Source: Candidatus Saccharimonadota bacterium (GTDB lineage Bacteria > Patescibacteriota > Saccharimonadia > Saccharimonadales > SZUA-47). Taken from it: a stretch of 17,025 nucleotides of DNA. Location: positions 1 through 17,025 of the forward strand of contig JAGONL010000014.1 in the NCBI GenBank assembly GCA_017993025.1. Direction: 5' to 3'. A model generated the notes under the pieces. The model saw only the letters and a list, made by a program, of their open reading frames with translations. It did no database searches and was not told the origin of the DNA. Of the stretch, positions 7,069 through 14,386 are shown in pieces (positions within the stretch are counted from its first letter, which is position 1; the number at the start of each line of letters is the position of its first letter). Both the position numbers and the translations under genes were made by a program.

Positions 7069-7194
7069 AGGGCTGTCTTGTGTAGTGTCATCGAGCAGAT
7101 TCTGAATTTCTTCTATATCGTCAACGTTTTGAAAATCCTCATCTGTAAAAGTTCCATTAACGTCCTGTCTCCCCAGCCATAAAAAATGACTCAC
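7039..7194 (-). pseudogene. Short acidic reading frame antisense to the fic end, possible gene remnant
   Basis: Hand translation of the minus strand gives 51 codons from a GTG within the terminator hairpin to a TAA inside the fic end. It includes DVNGTFTDEDFQNVDDIEEI, which is acidic and looks coding-like. Upstream in frame there is a stop. A degraded match, TDKDFTN, occurs in the same orientation at about 5943-5963. It may be the 3' remnant of a lost gene, or chance. I do not recognise it. Confidence 0.2.
7170..7179 (+). repeat. Copy of the tRNA-Gln 3' end (possible attachment-site remnant)
   Basis: TCCCCAGCCA is identical to the last 10 nt of tRNA-Gln (5863-5872), 1.3 kb downstream in the same orientation, with fic between. 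No integrase is present in the interval. The match is short, so attachment-site status is inference. Confidence 0.4.
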
Positions 7195-7217
7195 AAAGTG
7201 GGTCTTTTTTTATGGCT
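7175..7217 (+). terminator. Rho-independent terminator behind fic, possibly bidirectional
   Basis: Stem GACTCAC (7188-7194) and GTGGGTC (7198-7204), one G-T pair, loop AAA, followed by seven T. An outer perfect 12-bp stem, AGCCATAAAAAA (7175-7186) with its complement (7206-7217), extends the hairpin and supplies an A/T tract for termination on the opposite strand as well. Confidence 0.85.
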
Positions 7218-7482
7218 ATGAGCGCTTCAAACCCCAGACAAAATCGGGGTGAAAAATGCCTGTTGCATTTTAGCCAAATAAACCTACTATTTAAAACCAT
7301 ATTTGATAGATAATGTTATGGGTCTGTCAAAGTTATTGGAATCCTTCTATTACCTATGCGTTAACTTCCATAAAATGTTTACTTCCGCAAAATACAGAGT
7401 TTTTTACTTGCTATCTATTTATTTTTAATAGGAGCATACTGCGCGTAGCAGTAAAGTTTATAACAAGAACAGGGGTTTAATA

Positions 7483-8166
7483 ATGTCAGCTTTCAGAAAC
7501 TTGTCTTATCACAGAAAAATATCACTAACAGCAGGCTTACTCTATTTACTAACCTTTGTATCTATCCCTACCTTGGCTCTATATACCCAAGTTAAAAGTG
7601 CTAATTACATTGTCGGCTCGGGTCCAGACACATCTGCACTTATTGGAGCTACATTGGAAGTTACGATTGCATTGGCCGGTATTGGAACCGCCGTCGTTCT
7701 ATTCCCGATACTAAAAAAGGTTAACGAATCAGCGTCGCTTGCACTTTTCGCTGCTCGTATTTTAGAATCTGCCGGCCTCCTAGTTGGTGTGTCATTCATT
7801 TTGACAATAGTTAGCTTACGACAGGCTGGAGCTGGAGCAGATTCATTGGTCACTGGCCATGCGCTGGTAACTCTGTATGATCGAATTTTTTTCCTAGGTG
7901 GAGGCTTTATGCCAGCGGTATGTGATTTGTTGCTTGGCTTCCTACTATTGAAATCGCGCTTAGTACCTCGTGCGCTTGCTATGATCGGAATCGTTGGTGG
8001 CCCGTTACTACTGGTCTGATGGTTCGCGGTTATATTTGGAGTAATCGAGCAAAATTCCAAGATACACGGTGCATCCATATTGCTAGTAGCGTTATTTGAG
8101 TTTTCACTAGGCGTCTGGCTAGTAGTCAAAGGATTCAATCCCAAGGCAGTCGCGGATTTAAAGTAG
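7483..8166 (+). pseudogene. DUF4386-family membrane protein with in-frame TGA
   Basis: Paralogue of the intact gene at 11436. It shares the DUF4386 landmarks: N-terminal KISLTAGLLYLLTFVSIPT, central AARILESAGLLVGVSFI, and LKSRLVPRALAMIG. After 178 codons it meets TGA (8017-8019), but the same frame then continues with clear homology (VALFEFSLGVWLVVKGFNPK) to a TAG at 8166, for 227 codons in all. Aligned with the intact copy (FVGFLAMMFG), the TGA stands where Gly183 is, consistent with a single GGA to TGA change. The truncated protein would lose the last membrane helices. An AGGGG Shine-Dalgarno (7472-7476) lies before the ATG. It could be a recent pseudogene, a functional short form, a readthrough case or a sequence error. 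Confidence 0.82.
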
Positions 8167-8289
8167 GTTCATTGAGGACGATGAATGCAACATAAAAGTT
8201 CGAAGTTCATCTATTAGAGGCAGCCAGGTAATTAACCTGAGAGAGTATCATGCTTCGATAATTGAAATTCTTTATAGTTTCGAATAATT

Positions 8290-10482
8290 CTAAAGTCGTA
8301 ATTTCCAGACACCTGCGAACCAATTTGAAGACCAAACTATACGATTGACTGGGTCAAATGACATCCAGTTTGCGCCGTTACTGAAAGTCTGATTGTTGTA
8401 GGCAGACCAATTTGTGTCATCTGTCTCTAATGCACTTTCGACATATGATGTACCACAAGCACTTCCACCGGTGAATGCGTGCGACGTATACATTCGATAT
8501 CCGTCACCAATTATCGAATAGTACCCGTCGCTACACGGCGAATTATGAATAGCTGTCCAGGATGATCCACCGTCAACTGATCTGATGATGCTCCATTCGG
8601 TTGTTGCATACCAATTACCAGTAACTTGTGATTTGTAGACCATACCTGCACCATGAGTCATGTTCAGGTTAGTGACTTTTGTCCATGTTACTCCAGCGTC
8701 GGTCGTCTTCCAGTAGCCATTGCCCTGTGTCATCAGTAGCCAGCAATCGGCATTATCTAGGAAGTGAACGTAGTGACCTGCTCCCCAGCTACCTTTTGCG
8801 GGATGAGTGATCCAGGTTACTCCACCATCACGACTCTCTAGCACGCCAGCGTCTTTACCATTCCACAAGCTATGTGACCCAAGAAGTATATGGTTTCTAT
8901 CGTTAGGATTTATGCTAATACTGTAGATATCGTTAGTTGTCTGCTGTTTAAGGCTGAGAGGCATCATGTCGTTCCAGGTCTGTCCACCATCAGTTGACTT
9001 ATATAGTCCACCGCTACAGCTAATACCGCTGACTGTATAGACAGTATTATGGTCTGTTGGATCTACTGCTAATGCCCAGTTTTTGCCCCAGCTTAGACGA
9101 TTCTGGTCACCGCATGAGTTGGTATTGGCAATATCTTGAACCATATTCCAGGTGAGTCCTGAGTCAGTGGTTTTCCAGACACCTTGAAAGCTAGAGCCTA
9201 CATACACAACATTTGGGCTACTTGGCGCTGCGACAATAGTGTGTGAACCGTAAGCATCGGTTCCGTCTATCGTTTCTAGAGCGAAGTTTACAGGTGGCGT
9301 ACCGACAGATACACTCTCCCACAAACCGGTTATTGGCGGTGGGCCATTTGTTACTGTCACATTAGCGTTACTAGTAGTGTTTAGCCCAACGATATTACGT
9401 GCCTTTGCGCTAACAGTGTGACTACCATTAGGTGTTGCGTATGTATTCCAGGGAGTGCTATATGGAGCAGTCGTATCTTCTGCCCCCAAATTTACTCCAT
9501 CAACCATGAATTGCACGCCCAGGATACCGAAATCATCATTTACGGAAGCACTGATAGATTGGTTAGAACCGTTTACATCGCTACCATCCAAGGGCGACGT
9601 AATTGTAACCACTGGTGCGGTTGGTGTTGGATTATTTACTGTAACTACAACACTTGACGTCGATGTAAGGCCAGATGCATTTTGTGCGGTTGCTGAAATT
9701 GTATAATCACCATTAGGATTTAGAAAAGTATTCCAGACTGTTTCATATGGGGCAACGGTGTCAATATTGCCAAAATTTTGGTTGTTAATCTTGAACTGCA
9801 CACCAGTAACACCAAAAATGTCAGTAGCAGTAGCTCTAATAGGTAGGCTAGTGCCACTCACAGTACCACCAACAGGAGTTGTCAGTGCAACCGTGGGAGG
9901 TGTTGCGGTGACGGTGTTGTATGTTGCATATATAGAGTTAGAGCGCGAGTTTTTTGACCAGGTAACGCTAGTTGGATTTAATCCAAATGTTACTGCTCCG
10001 GATCGTATGCCAGTACCGCCGGATGAATAGCGCATGTTATTTTGGCTATTTGATGTGCCATTTGCGTTATACATTAGCCAATAACGACCGTTTGGCGAAA
10101 CAGAATAACTAATGGGTAGAGTGTTCCAGCTGTTAGCAACAGCATTTCCTACAACTGTACTGGCAAGTCTTGTACCAGGTACACCGTTGTTATCTGAGTA
10201 GACAAACATTTGAAATTTGTTATTTGGTGCAATTCCAGTACCAGCAATGTAGACAGTCATACTTGATAAATTACCGCCCTGAGATCCAACAGTGAAACGT
10301 GAACCACTAAGCCGATTCCTGTCACCACTGCTAGTTGATGACCCAACGGTTGTGCGACCAAATGTTAGTGTAGCCGCACCTGCAAGCGGGACTGCAAACA
10401 GTTGTAGAGATAATGCCGTAATAATACTTACACCTATCAAAGTTTTTTTCGCGATTGAAAAGCTGTTTATAATTCTATGCAT
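8290..10482 (-). CDS. Secreted Ig-like/Asp-box (BNR) beta-propeller protein
   Basis: 730-residue exported protein. A signal peptide is clear: basic MHRIINSFSIAKK, hydrophobic core about 14-30, and a probable cut near 36 (PLAGA). An N-terminal beta-rich module follows (38-190), then two tandem bacterial Ig-like domains (about 194-284 and 289-378) that are recognisable duplicates (FGVTGVQFKINN against FGILGVQFMVDG). A C-terminal propeller (390-730) carries five Asp boxes: TTDSGLTW 438, STDGGQTW 496, SRDGGVTW 550, TTDAGVTW 593 and SVDGGSSW 635. Such propellers occur in sialidases, glycan binders and sortilin-like proteins; no catalytic set is evident, so adhesion or glycan binding is the safer guess. 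There is no LPXTG, C-terminal helix or other anchor. A GGGGA Shine-Dalgarno lies just before the ATG. It follows tetR on the same strand after 179 bp. Confidence 0.88.
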   Translation of the reverse strand: MHRIINSFSIAKKTLIGVSIITALSLQLFAVPLAGAATLTFGRTTVGSSTSSGDRNRLSGSRFTVGSQGGNLSSMTVYIAGTGIAPNNKFQMFVYSDNNGVPGTRLASTVVGNAVANSWNTLPISYSVSPNGRYWLMYNANGTSNSQNNMRYSSGGTGIRSGAVTFGLNPTSVTWSKNSRSNSIYATYNTVTATPPTVALTTPVGGTVSGTSLPIRATATDIFGVTGVQFKINNQNFGNIDTVAPYETVWNTFLNPNGDYTISATAQNASGLTSTSSVVVTVNNPTPTAPVVTITSPLDGSDVNGSNQSISASVNDDFGILGVQFMVDGVNLGAEDTTAPYSTPWNTYATPNGSHTVSAKARNIVGLNTTSNANVTVTNGPPPITGLWESVSVGTPPVNFALETIDGTDAYGSHTIVAAPSSPNVVYVGSSFQGVWKTTDSGLTWNMVQDIANTNSCGDQNRLSWGKNWALAVDPTDHNTVYTVSGISCSGGLYKSTDGGQTWNDMMPLSLKQQTTNDIYSISINPNDRNHILLGSHSLWNGKDAGVLESRDGGVTWITHPAKGSWGAGHYVHFLDNADCWLLMTQGNGYWKTTDAGVTWTKVTNLNMTHGAGMVYKSQVTGNWYATTEWSIIRSVDGGSSWTAIHNSPCSDGYYSIIGDGYRMYTSHAFTGGSACGTSYVESALETDDTNWSAYNNQTFSNGANWMSFDPVNRIVWSSNWFAGVWKLRL

Positions 10483-10661
10483 ATAATCCCCGTTAACTCC
10501 CTTTGCCTCTAGATTACTATTTAAATTAATGATATCAGATGTATAAAACTAACAATAAATAGTTTAAGCAAAAAATATAAAATCAAGTACGATTAATGTA
10601 ATACTACAGAGTTGACACAATGTAAATATTACACACATCGAACTCATTAATCCTATAGTAA

Positions 10662-11330
10662 TCAGTGCTTAATTCTCTCAATACCATTAAGTATCAAATC
10701 CAGTCCAAATTCAAACTCTTGTCTAGCATCATAACTACTTTTCATCATATATTCTGTAATTATTTCACCAAGGTAGGGATACTCATCAATCGGAAATTGG
10801 TTTCTTATAGTTTCACTGAAATCAGCGGCTTCCTGAGAATTTGAAAAATTTAGCCTAGAATATTGCTGGGCGGCACCGTATATGTAGATATTCAGTAGCG
10901 TAATTGCATGTACAGTCATTTCAACCGAAAATCCCGCTTCACGCAAACTCTTCATGCAATTATCGCTATCACGCAAAGTTGATGGACCAGGGTTTACCCC
11001 TGCCTCCATAATAGGAGACGCCCAAGGATGCAGTAACAGTACCCCAAAAGCAGACTCTGCTCGTTTTTGCATAAAGACCCTCCAATCTACTTCACCTGTT
11101 GGTACCTTAATTTCCCCATGGACATAATCAATCATGCCCTCAATAAGCTGATTCTTGTTAGAAAAATAATGATATAGCGCCATAGCCTCTACTCCAAGCG
11201 TTTGTCCTAGTTTGCGCATACTTAAGGCTTCTATACCGCCAGCGTCTGCAAGCTTAATAGCGTACTTAATTACGCGCTCTTTGCTTAAGGGAATCGATTT
11301 ATTTGATGATTTTGTACTATTTTTAGCCAT
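10662..11330 (-). CDS. TetR-family transcriptional repressor
   Basis: 222-residue repressor. The N-terminal helix-turn-helix spans about 15-60 (ALSMRKLGQTLGVEAMALYH followed by YFSNKNQLIE), and the all-helical C-terminal part with HPWASPIMEAGVNPGPS (101-117) resembles the tetracycline-repressor C-terminal family. The frame extends upstream to 11372, but that ATG coincides with the -10 (TATAAT) of its own promoter. I therefore choose ATG 11330, preceded by the Shine-Dalgarno-like GAAAGAAG. It is divergent from the intact DUF4386 gene, and a perfect 25-bp inverted repeat between them overlaps the tetR -35. It most likely represses itself and the DUF4386 gene; the ligand is unknown. Confidence 0.92.
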   Translation of the reverse strand: MAKNSTKSSNKSIPLSKERVIKYAIKLADAGGIEALSMRKLGQTLGVEAMALYHYFSNKNQLIEGMIDYVHGEIKVPTGEVDWRVFMQKRAESAFGVLLLHPWASPIMEAGVNPGPSTLRDSDNCMKSLREAGFSVEMTVHAITLLNIYIYGAAQQYSRLNFSNSQEAADFSETIRNQFPIDEYPYLGEIITEYMMKSSYDARQEFEFGLDLILNGIERIKH

Positions 11331-11363
11331 TTTTACTTCTTTCAATATTGTTATACACAGTCT

Positions 11364-11392
11364 ATTATACATTTTCTGCTTTACACTGTAAA
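11364..11392 (-). promoter_or_regulatory. Promoter of tetR
   Basis: Minus-strand -35 TTTACA (11392-11387), 17-bp spacer, perfect -10 TATAAT (11369-11364). The -35 lies inside the palindromic operator, so binding there should block transcription. The predicted start near 11357 leaves a leader of roughly 25 nt with a Shine-Dalgarno sequence. Confidence 0.8.
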
Positions 11393-11405
11393 GTTTACAG
11401 TGTAA
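11381..11405. promoter_or_regulatory. TetR operator (25-bp perfect inverted repeat)
   Basis: Arms TTACACTGTAAA (11381-11392) and TTTACAGTGTAA (11394-11405) are perfectly complementary around a single central G. The site sits between divergent tetR and the DUF4386 gene and covers the tetR -35. Length and symmetry suit a TetR dimer pair. Confidence 0.85.
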
Positions 11406-11435
11406 GGTTAATCCATAACTAATAAGGGGATAGAC

Positions 11436-12137
11436 ATGAGCACCAATGAAACAACTAACAAAAATAAACTATGGCATAGAAAAACATCATTAACGGCAGG
11501 TATATTGTACCTTCTGACATTTGTATCAATTCCTACCATAGGTTTGTACAGCAACGCCAAGAGTTCAAATTATATTTTAGGCCAAGGGACTGACACCCAG
11601 GCAATTGTTGGTGCAATCCTAGAGGTAATAGTAGCGCTGGCGGGCATTGCTACAGCCGTAGTACTTTTTCGAATACTTAAAAAACAGAATGAATCTGCCG
11701 GAATTGGCCTAATTGCATCTCGCATACTGGAAGCTAGTTCTATATTTGTCGGCGTAGCGTTCATAATGACAATTGTAACTCTAAGGGAGACTGGTGCTGG
11801 CACTGATGCACTAGTCACCAGCCACACATTAGCGACACTTTACGACCGTATATTCTTAGTCAGCCAAAGTTTTATGCCTGGTATAAATGACCTATTACTG
11901 GGATTCATGCTGTACAAGTCTAGGTTAGTACCTCGTGCCCTATCTATGCTTGGCATGGTCGGTGCAATACCACTATTTGTCGGCTTCTTGGCTATGATGT
12001 TTGGTCTTCTTGGACGATCTGACCCAATAGTTGGGTTGTCTGCATTGATGGTAGCGCTATTTGAGTTCTCTCTGGGTGTCTGGCTAGTAGTTAGAGGCTT
12101 CAACCCCAAGGCTGTAGCAGATTTAGAGTCTAAATAG
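11436..12137 (+). CDS. DUF4386-family integral membrane protein (intact copy)
   Basis: 233-residue polytopic membrane protein of the DUF4386 family, function unknown. Hydrophobic segments lie near 18-38, 57-80, 97-117, 142-162, 168-192 and 198-220. Family-typical pieces include TAGILYLLTFVSIPTIGLYS (20-39), SRILEASSIFVGVAFI (95-110) and KSRLVPRALSMLGMVG (161-176). Translation starts at ATG 11436 behind a good Shine-Dalgarno AAGGGG (11424-11429). The divergent tetR and shared operator show that expression is induced by some signal. DUF4386 genes are often paired with TetR regulators, but no substrate or reaction is established. It is clearly paralogous to the TGA-interrupted copy 3.3 kb to the left, down to the shared C-terminal GFNPKAVADL. 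Confidence 0.9.
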   Translation: MSTNETTNKNKLWHRKTSLTAGILYLLTFVSIPTIGLYSNAKSSNYILGQGTDTQAIVGAILEVIVALAGIATAVVLFRILKKQNESAGIGLIASRILEASSIFVGVAFIMTIVTLRETGAGTDALVTSHTLATLYDRIFLVSQSFMPGINDLLLGFMLYKSRLVPRALSMLGMVGAIPLFVGFLAMMFGLLGRSDPIVGLSALMVALFEFSLGVWLVVRGFNPKAVADLESK

Positions 12138-12295
12138 ACTCTGTAGGCTATTAAGTTAAGCTATTCTCAGATAAATTCCACGATAAGCTACTTAATATGT
12201 GTGGATTTACAAGTATTTCTATAGTATTACCTATGAAGAAAACTAAAATCGATAAGTTGCGAAGTCTATTTAGCAGTAGGTTCAGTTATCTAAAC

Positions 12296-13960
12296 TTAGC
12301 TTTGGGGCAGTTTATCTGTAGGTGGCTCTGGAGCAGAAAGTAACTTTGTCGGTATGGTTAGTTTAAATATAGAACCATGGTCCTTTTCGCTTGTAAAACT
12401 CAGGTTACCGCCAAGCATTTCTGCAAGTTTTTTTGCCGTGTATAGTCCAACGCCAAGTCCACCATATGAGCGCGTAGTATAATCATCGCTCTGATAATAG
12501 GCTGAAAAAACTTTGGCTTGATCTGATTTTGGAATTCCCGCTCCCGTATCTTCGACGGTCGCAATTAAGCTTCTGTTTTCTTCACTAAAGCGTACGGTTA
12601 CACTACCTTGCTGAGTAAATTTTATAGAATTGTCGGTCAGACTTTTGATAATATTTATAAAGTATTCTGGATTTGTATATATCTCTACTTTTGTATTTGG
12701 GGCAATTTGAGCAACGAATACTACGCCATTCTTTTCAGCCTCTGGACTATAGTCTTCTAGCAATTTACGACAGACACTGTCCAAGTTGACAGATTCTTTT
12801 ATAATGTCTGAATTCTGCTGGATAGTACCAATTACAAGCGAGAATTCATTAATTATTTTTGTAAGTTTTTTTATTTCTTGCCCAACATTACTTATTGCTT
12901 CTTCTGCTTTATCCGTTTCGCCTTTTTTGAATACAAGCTCAGCGTTTGAAGCGTTTGCTTCCGCTATTGCCAGCGGTGTCCTGAGTTCGTGGGACATTAA
13001 AGACACAAAGGCACTGCGTTCTTCCTCAAGTGACTTTTGTTTCGTTATGTCCCTAAGTAGAAACACAGACCCTTCATTTTCCTTGGTTGCTTTCAGCCGA
13101 ATTGGCACAGCCGCGGCAGAAAGTGTGGCAACTTGTCCGTCGGTGTACGTTATTCGAACTTCTTTATCTGAGTTATTATCATCAATTAGGCTAGAGATAT
13201 TGAATGGTTTGCCGTCTAATCCCTCAACATAGCAAATTTGTCTTAAATCTTTACCTAGAATGTTGTCATGCATATCCAATATGTCCAGAGCGGCAGCATT
13301 AAAGCTGACAACTTGAAAACTTTCATCTACCGAAACAACGCCAACATCTATGCTGTTCATAACCGCACTTAGTCGTTGTTGTTCAAGTTCGGTTTTTTCT
13401 AAGCTATTAAACAAAATCGATCTGTCTTCTTCGCTTACACTGGTTGTGTCCATGACAAGAAGGCAAAGTGAAAGGACTATGAAAAACTCCGATATCATAT
13501 ATAGGTAATCTTCGGCGCTGGTAATGTAATCGTAATGTGTAAATATTACTATTTTTGCGATTTGGGTAACGGCCAATGCTACAAAGATCAAATATGCATA
13601 TTTCTTACCATAGTAAAAGCTAGCTAGATATACAGGAATAATCCAGAAAAATATATAAAAGCTCCGCACGTCGGTGAAATAAGAAGTTGTTGGCATTAGT
13701 ATCGCAATATACAGAATAATTGTATATATTGGCTTACGGTCCAAAATTGAGCCTCTAATAAGTCGTATTAAGCCGATACCCACGAACAACACCATCAATA
13801 CGTAGGCGATTGTTTTGTCTGTACTAGACAGTGTTGGCTCAGTTACGCTATCCAAAAAAGCAGCCAAAGGACCAATTATACTTATGGAGATTATCGTGTC
13901 TCTATTGATAATCCTTCGTAGTTTTTCGGTCATTATGCTTGGGGCGCGCGAGAATACCAT
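12296..13960 (-). CDS. Membrane-bound PAS sensor histidine kinase (orphan)
   Basis: 554-residue two-component sensor. About six membrane helices form an N-terminal sensor (near 23-40, 50-70, 78-95, 101-117, 122-140 and 152-170). A linker coiled coil (185-200) and a PAS domain (about 196-310) follow, then HisKA with the phospho-acceptor His324 in SLMSHELRTPLA, and an HATPase domain with N box IIKSLTDNSIKFT (Asn444), G1 DTGAGIP (471-477) and G2 GGLGVGLYTAKKLAEMLGG (500-518). All catalytic parts are present. There is no response regulator beside it, so its partner lies elsewhere. The ATG at 13960 stands 6 nt after a possible -10 (TATTCT, 13972-13967) with TTGTGT 17 bp further up, so it may be leaderless; an internal ATG at 13933 is the alternative. 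Confidence 0.94.
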   Translation of the reverse strand: MVFSRAPSIMTEKLRRIINRDTIISISIIGPLAAFLDSVTEPTLSSTDKTIAYVLMVLFVGIGLIRLIRGSILDRKPIYTIILYIAILMPTTSYFTDVRSFYIFFWIIPVYLASFYYGKKYAYLIFVALAVTQIAKIVIFTHYDYITSAEDYLYMISEFFIVLSLCLLVMDTTSVSEEDRSILFNSLEKTELEQQRLSAVMNSIDVGVVSVDESFQVVSFNAAALDILDMHDNILGKDLRQICYVEGLDGKPFNISSLIDDNNSDKEVRITYTDGQVATLSAAAVPIRLKATKENEGSVFLLRDITKQKSLEEERSAFVSLMSHELRTPLAIAEANASNAELVFKKGETDKAEEAISNVGQEIKKLTKIINEFSLVIGTIQQNSDIIKESVNLDSVCRKLLEDYSPEAEKNGVVFVAQIAPNTKVEIYTNPEYFINIIKSLTDNSIKFTQQGSVTVRFSEENRSLIATVEDTGAGIPKSDQAKVFSAYYQSDDYTTRSYGGLGVGLYTAKKLAEMLGGNLSFTSEKDHGSIFKLTIPTKLLSAPEPPTDKLPQS

Positions 13961-14037
13961 ATACTAAGAATAGATTCCAGGCGTATTAAACACAACCGTT
14001 TTCTGCAATATTGCTACTTGTCACTTGCTAACGGGTT

Positions 14038-14064
14038 TATAATTAGATTAGTAATATAAAGGAG
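14038..14064 (+). promoter_or_regulatory. -10 and Shine-Dalgarno of the 14072 gene
   Basis: Perfect TATAAT (14038-14043) and a strong AAAGGAG (14058-14064) 7 nt before the ATG. The -35 is not obvious. No terminator was seen between this gene and the structured region, so this promoter could also feed it. Confidence 0.6.
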
Positions 14065-14071
14065 TGTTGAG

Positions 14072-14341
14072 ATGGCAAAAGCAAAAGACCCAAAGATTGA
14101 AATATCAATGACTGGAACTGAAGACTGGAAAGAATGGTGCAAAGATAAAGGTAAAAATGTGAATTCTACACACGGAACAAGTGGGGCACTTTATTTTGTT
14201 GGTTTTATTGGTGCCGTGGTGTACTGGATGCAAGCAGCTGTTGGATTCGGCGCCGTTGTTACTGGATTTCTGAAAGCTATGGTATGGCCGGCATACATTG
14301 TCTATAAACTGTTAGAAAATTTCTACGGCGTAGCACTCTAG
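14072..14341 (+). CDS. Small membrane protein, unknown function
   Basis: 89 residues. The first 35 are polar and charged (EDWKEWCKDKGKNV, 17-30). Two hydrophobic helices follow: 40-58 (YFVGFIGAVVYWMQAAVG) and 60-80 (GAVVTGFLKAMVWPAYIVYK). The GFLKAxVWPAxxVY pattern gives the impression of a small conserved membrane family, but I cannot name it or assign a function. Expression looks strong: perfect -10, full Shine-Dalgarno. It ends 45 bp before the structured intergenic region, in the same orientation. Confidence 0.8.
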   Translation: MAKAKDPKIEISMTGTEDWKEWCKDKGKNVNSTHGTSGALYFVGFIGAVVYWMQAAVGFGAVVTGFLKAMVWPAYIVYKLLENFYGVAL

Positions 14342-14386
14342 GCCTAACTTCAAAACTAATACGACTCTTATCAATTCGCCCGAAAA

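Larger units (their letters stand above)
7069..7482. other. Gene-free stretch between fic and the first DUF4386 copy
   Basis: It contains, in order, the repeat AAAATCCTCATCTGT (7132-7146), the tRNA-Gln 3'-end copy TCCCCAGCCA (7170-7179), a strong terminator (7188-7211), hairpins ACCCC/GGGGT (7231-7250) and AAAATGC/GCATTTT (7253-7271), and an inverted repeat TACTGC/GCAGTA (7437-7453). A 10-bp sequence GTAAAGTTTA (7451-7460) is shared with the core of the TetR operator at 11388-11397. Apart from the weak antisense frame at 7039-7194, no gene is evident. Confidence 0.6.

Noticed and set aside
7605..8144. 179-codon minus-strand frame opposite the first DUF4386 copy
   Set aside because: Shadow of a membrane protein gene; a similar shadow exists opposite the intact copy (11570-12109).
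12221..12350. Short basic plus-strand frame starting MKKTKIDKL
   Set aside because: Only 36 codons, no Shine-Dalgarno, and it overlaps the 3' end of the histidine kinase gene.
14357..14370. TAATACGACTC matches the first 11 bases of the phage T7 promoter consensus
   Set aside because: The match stops before the essential initiation region, no phage polymerase context exists, and an 11-nt match can be chance.
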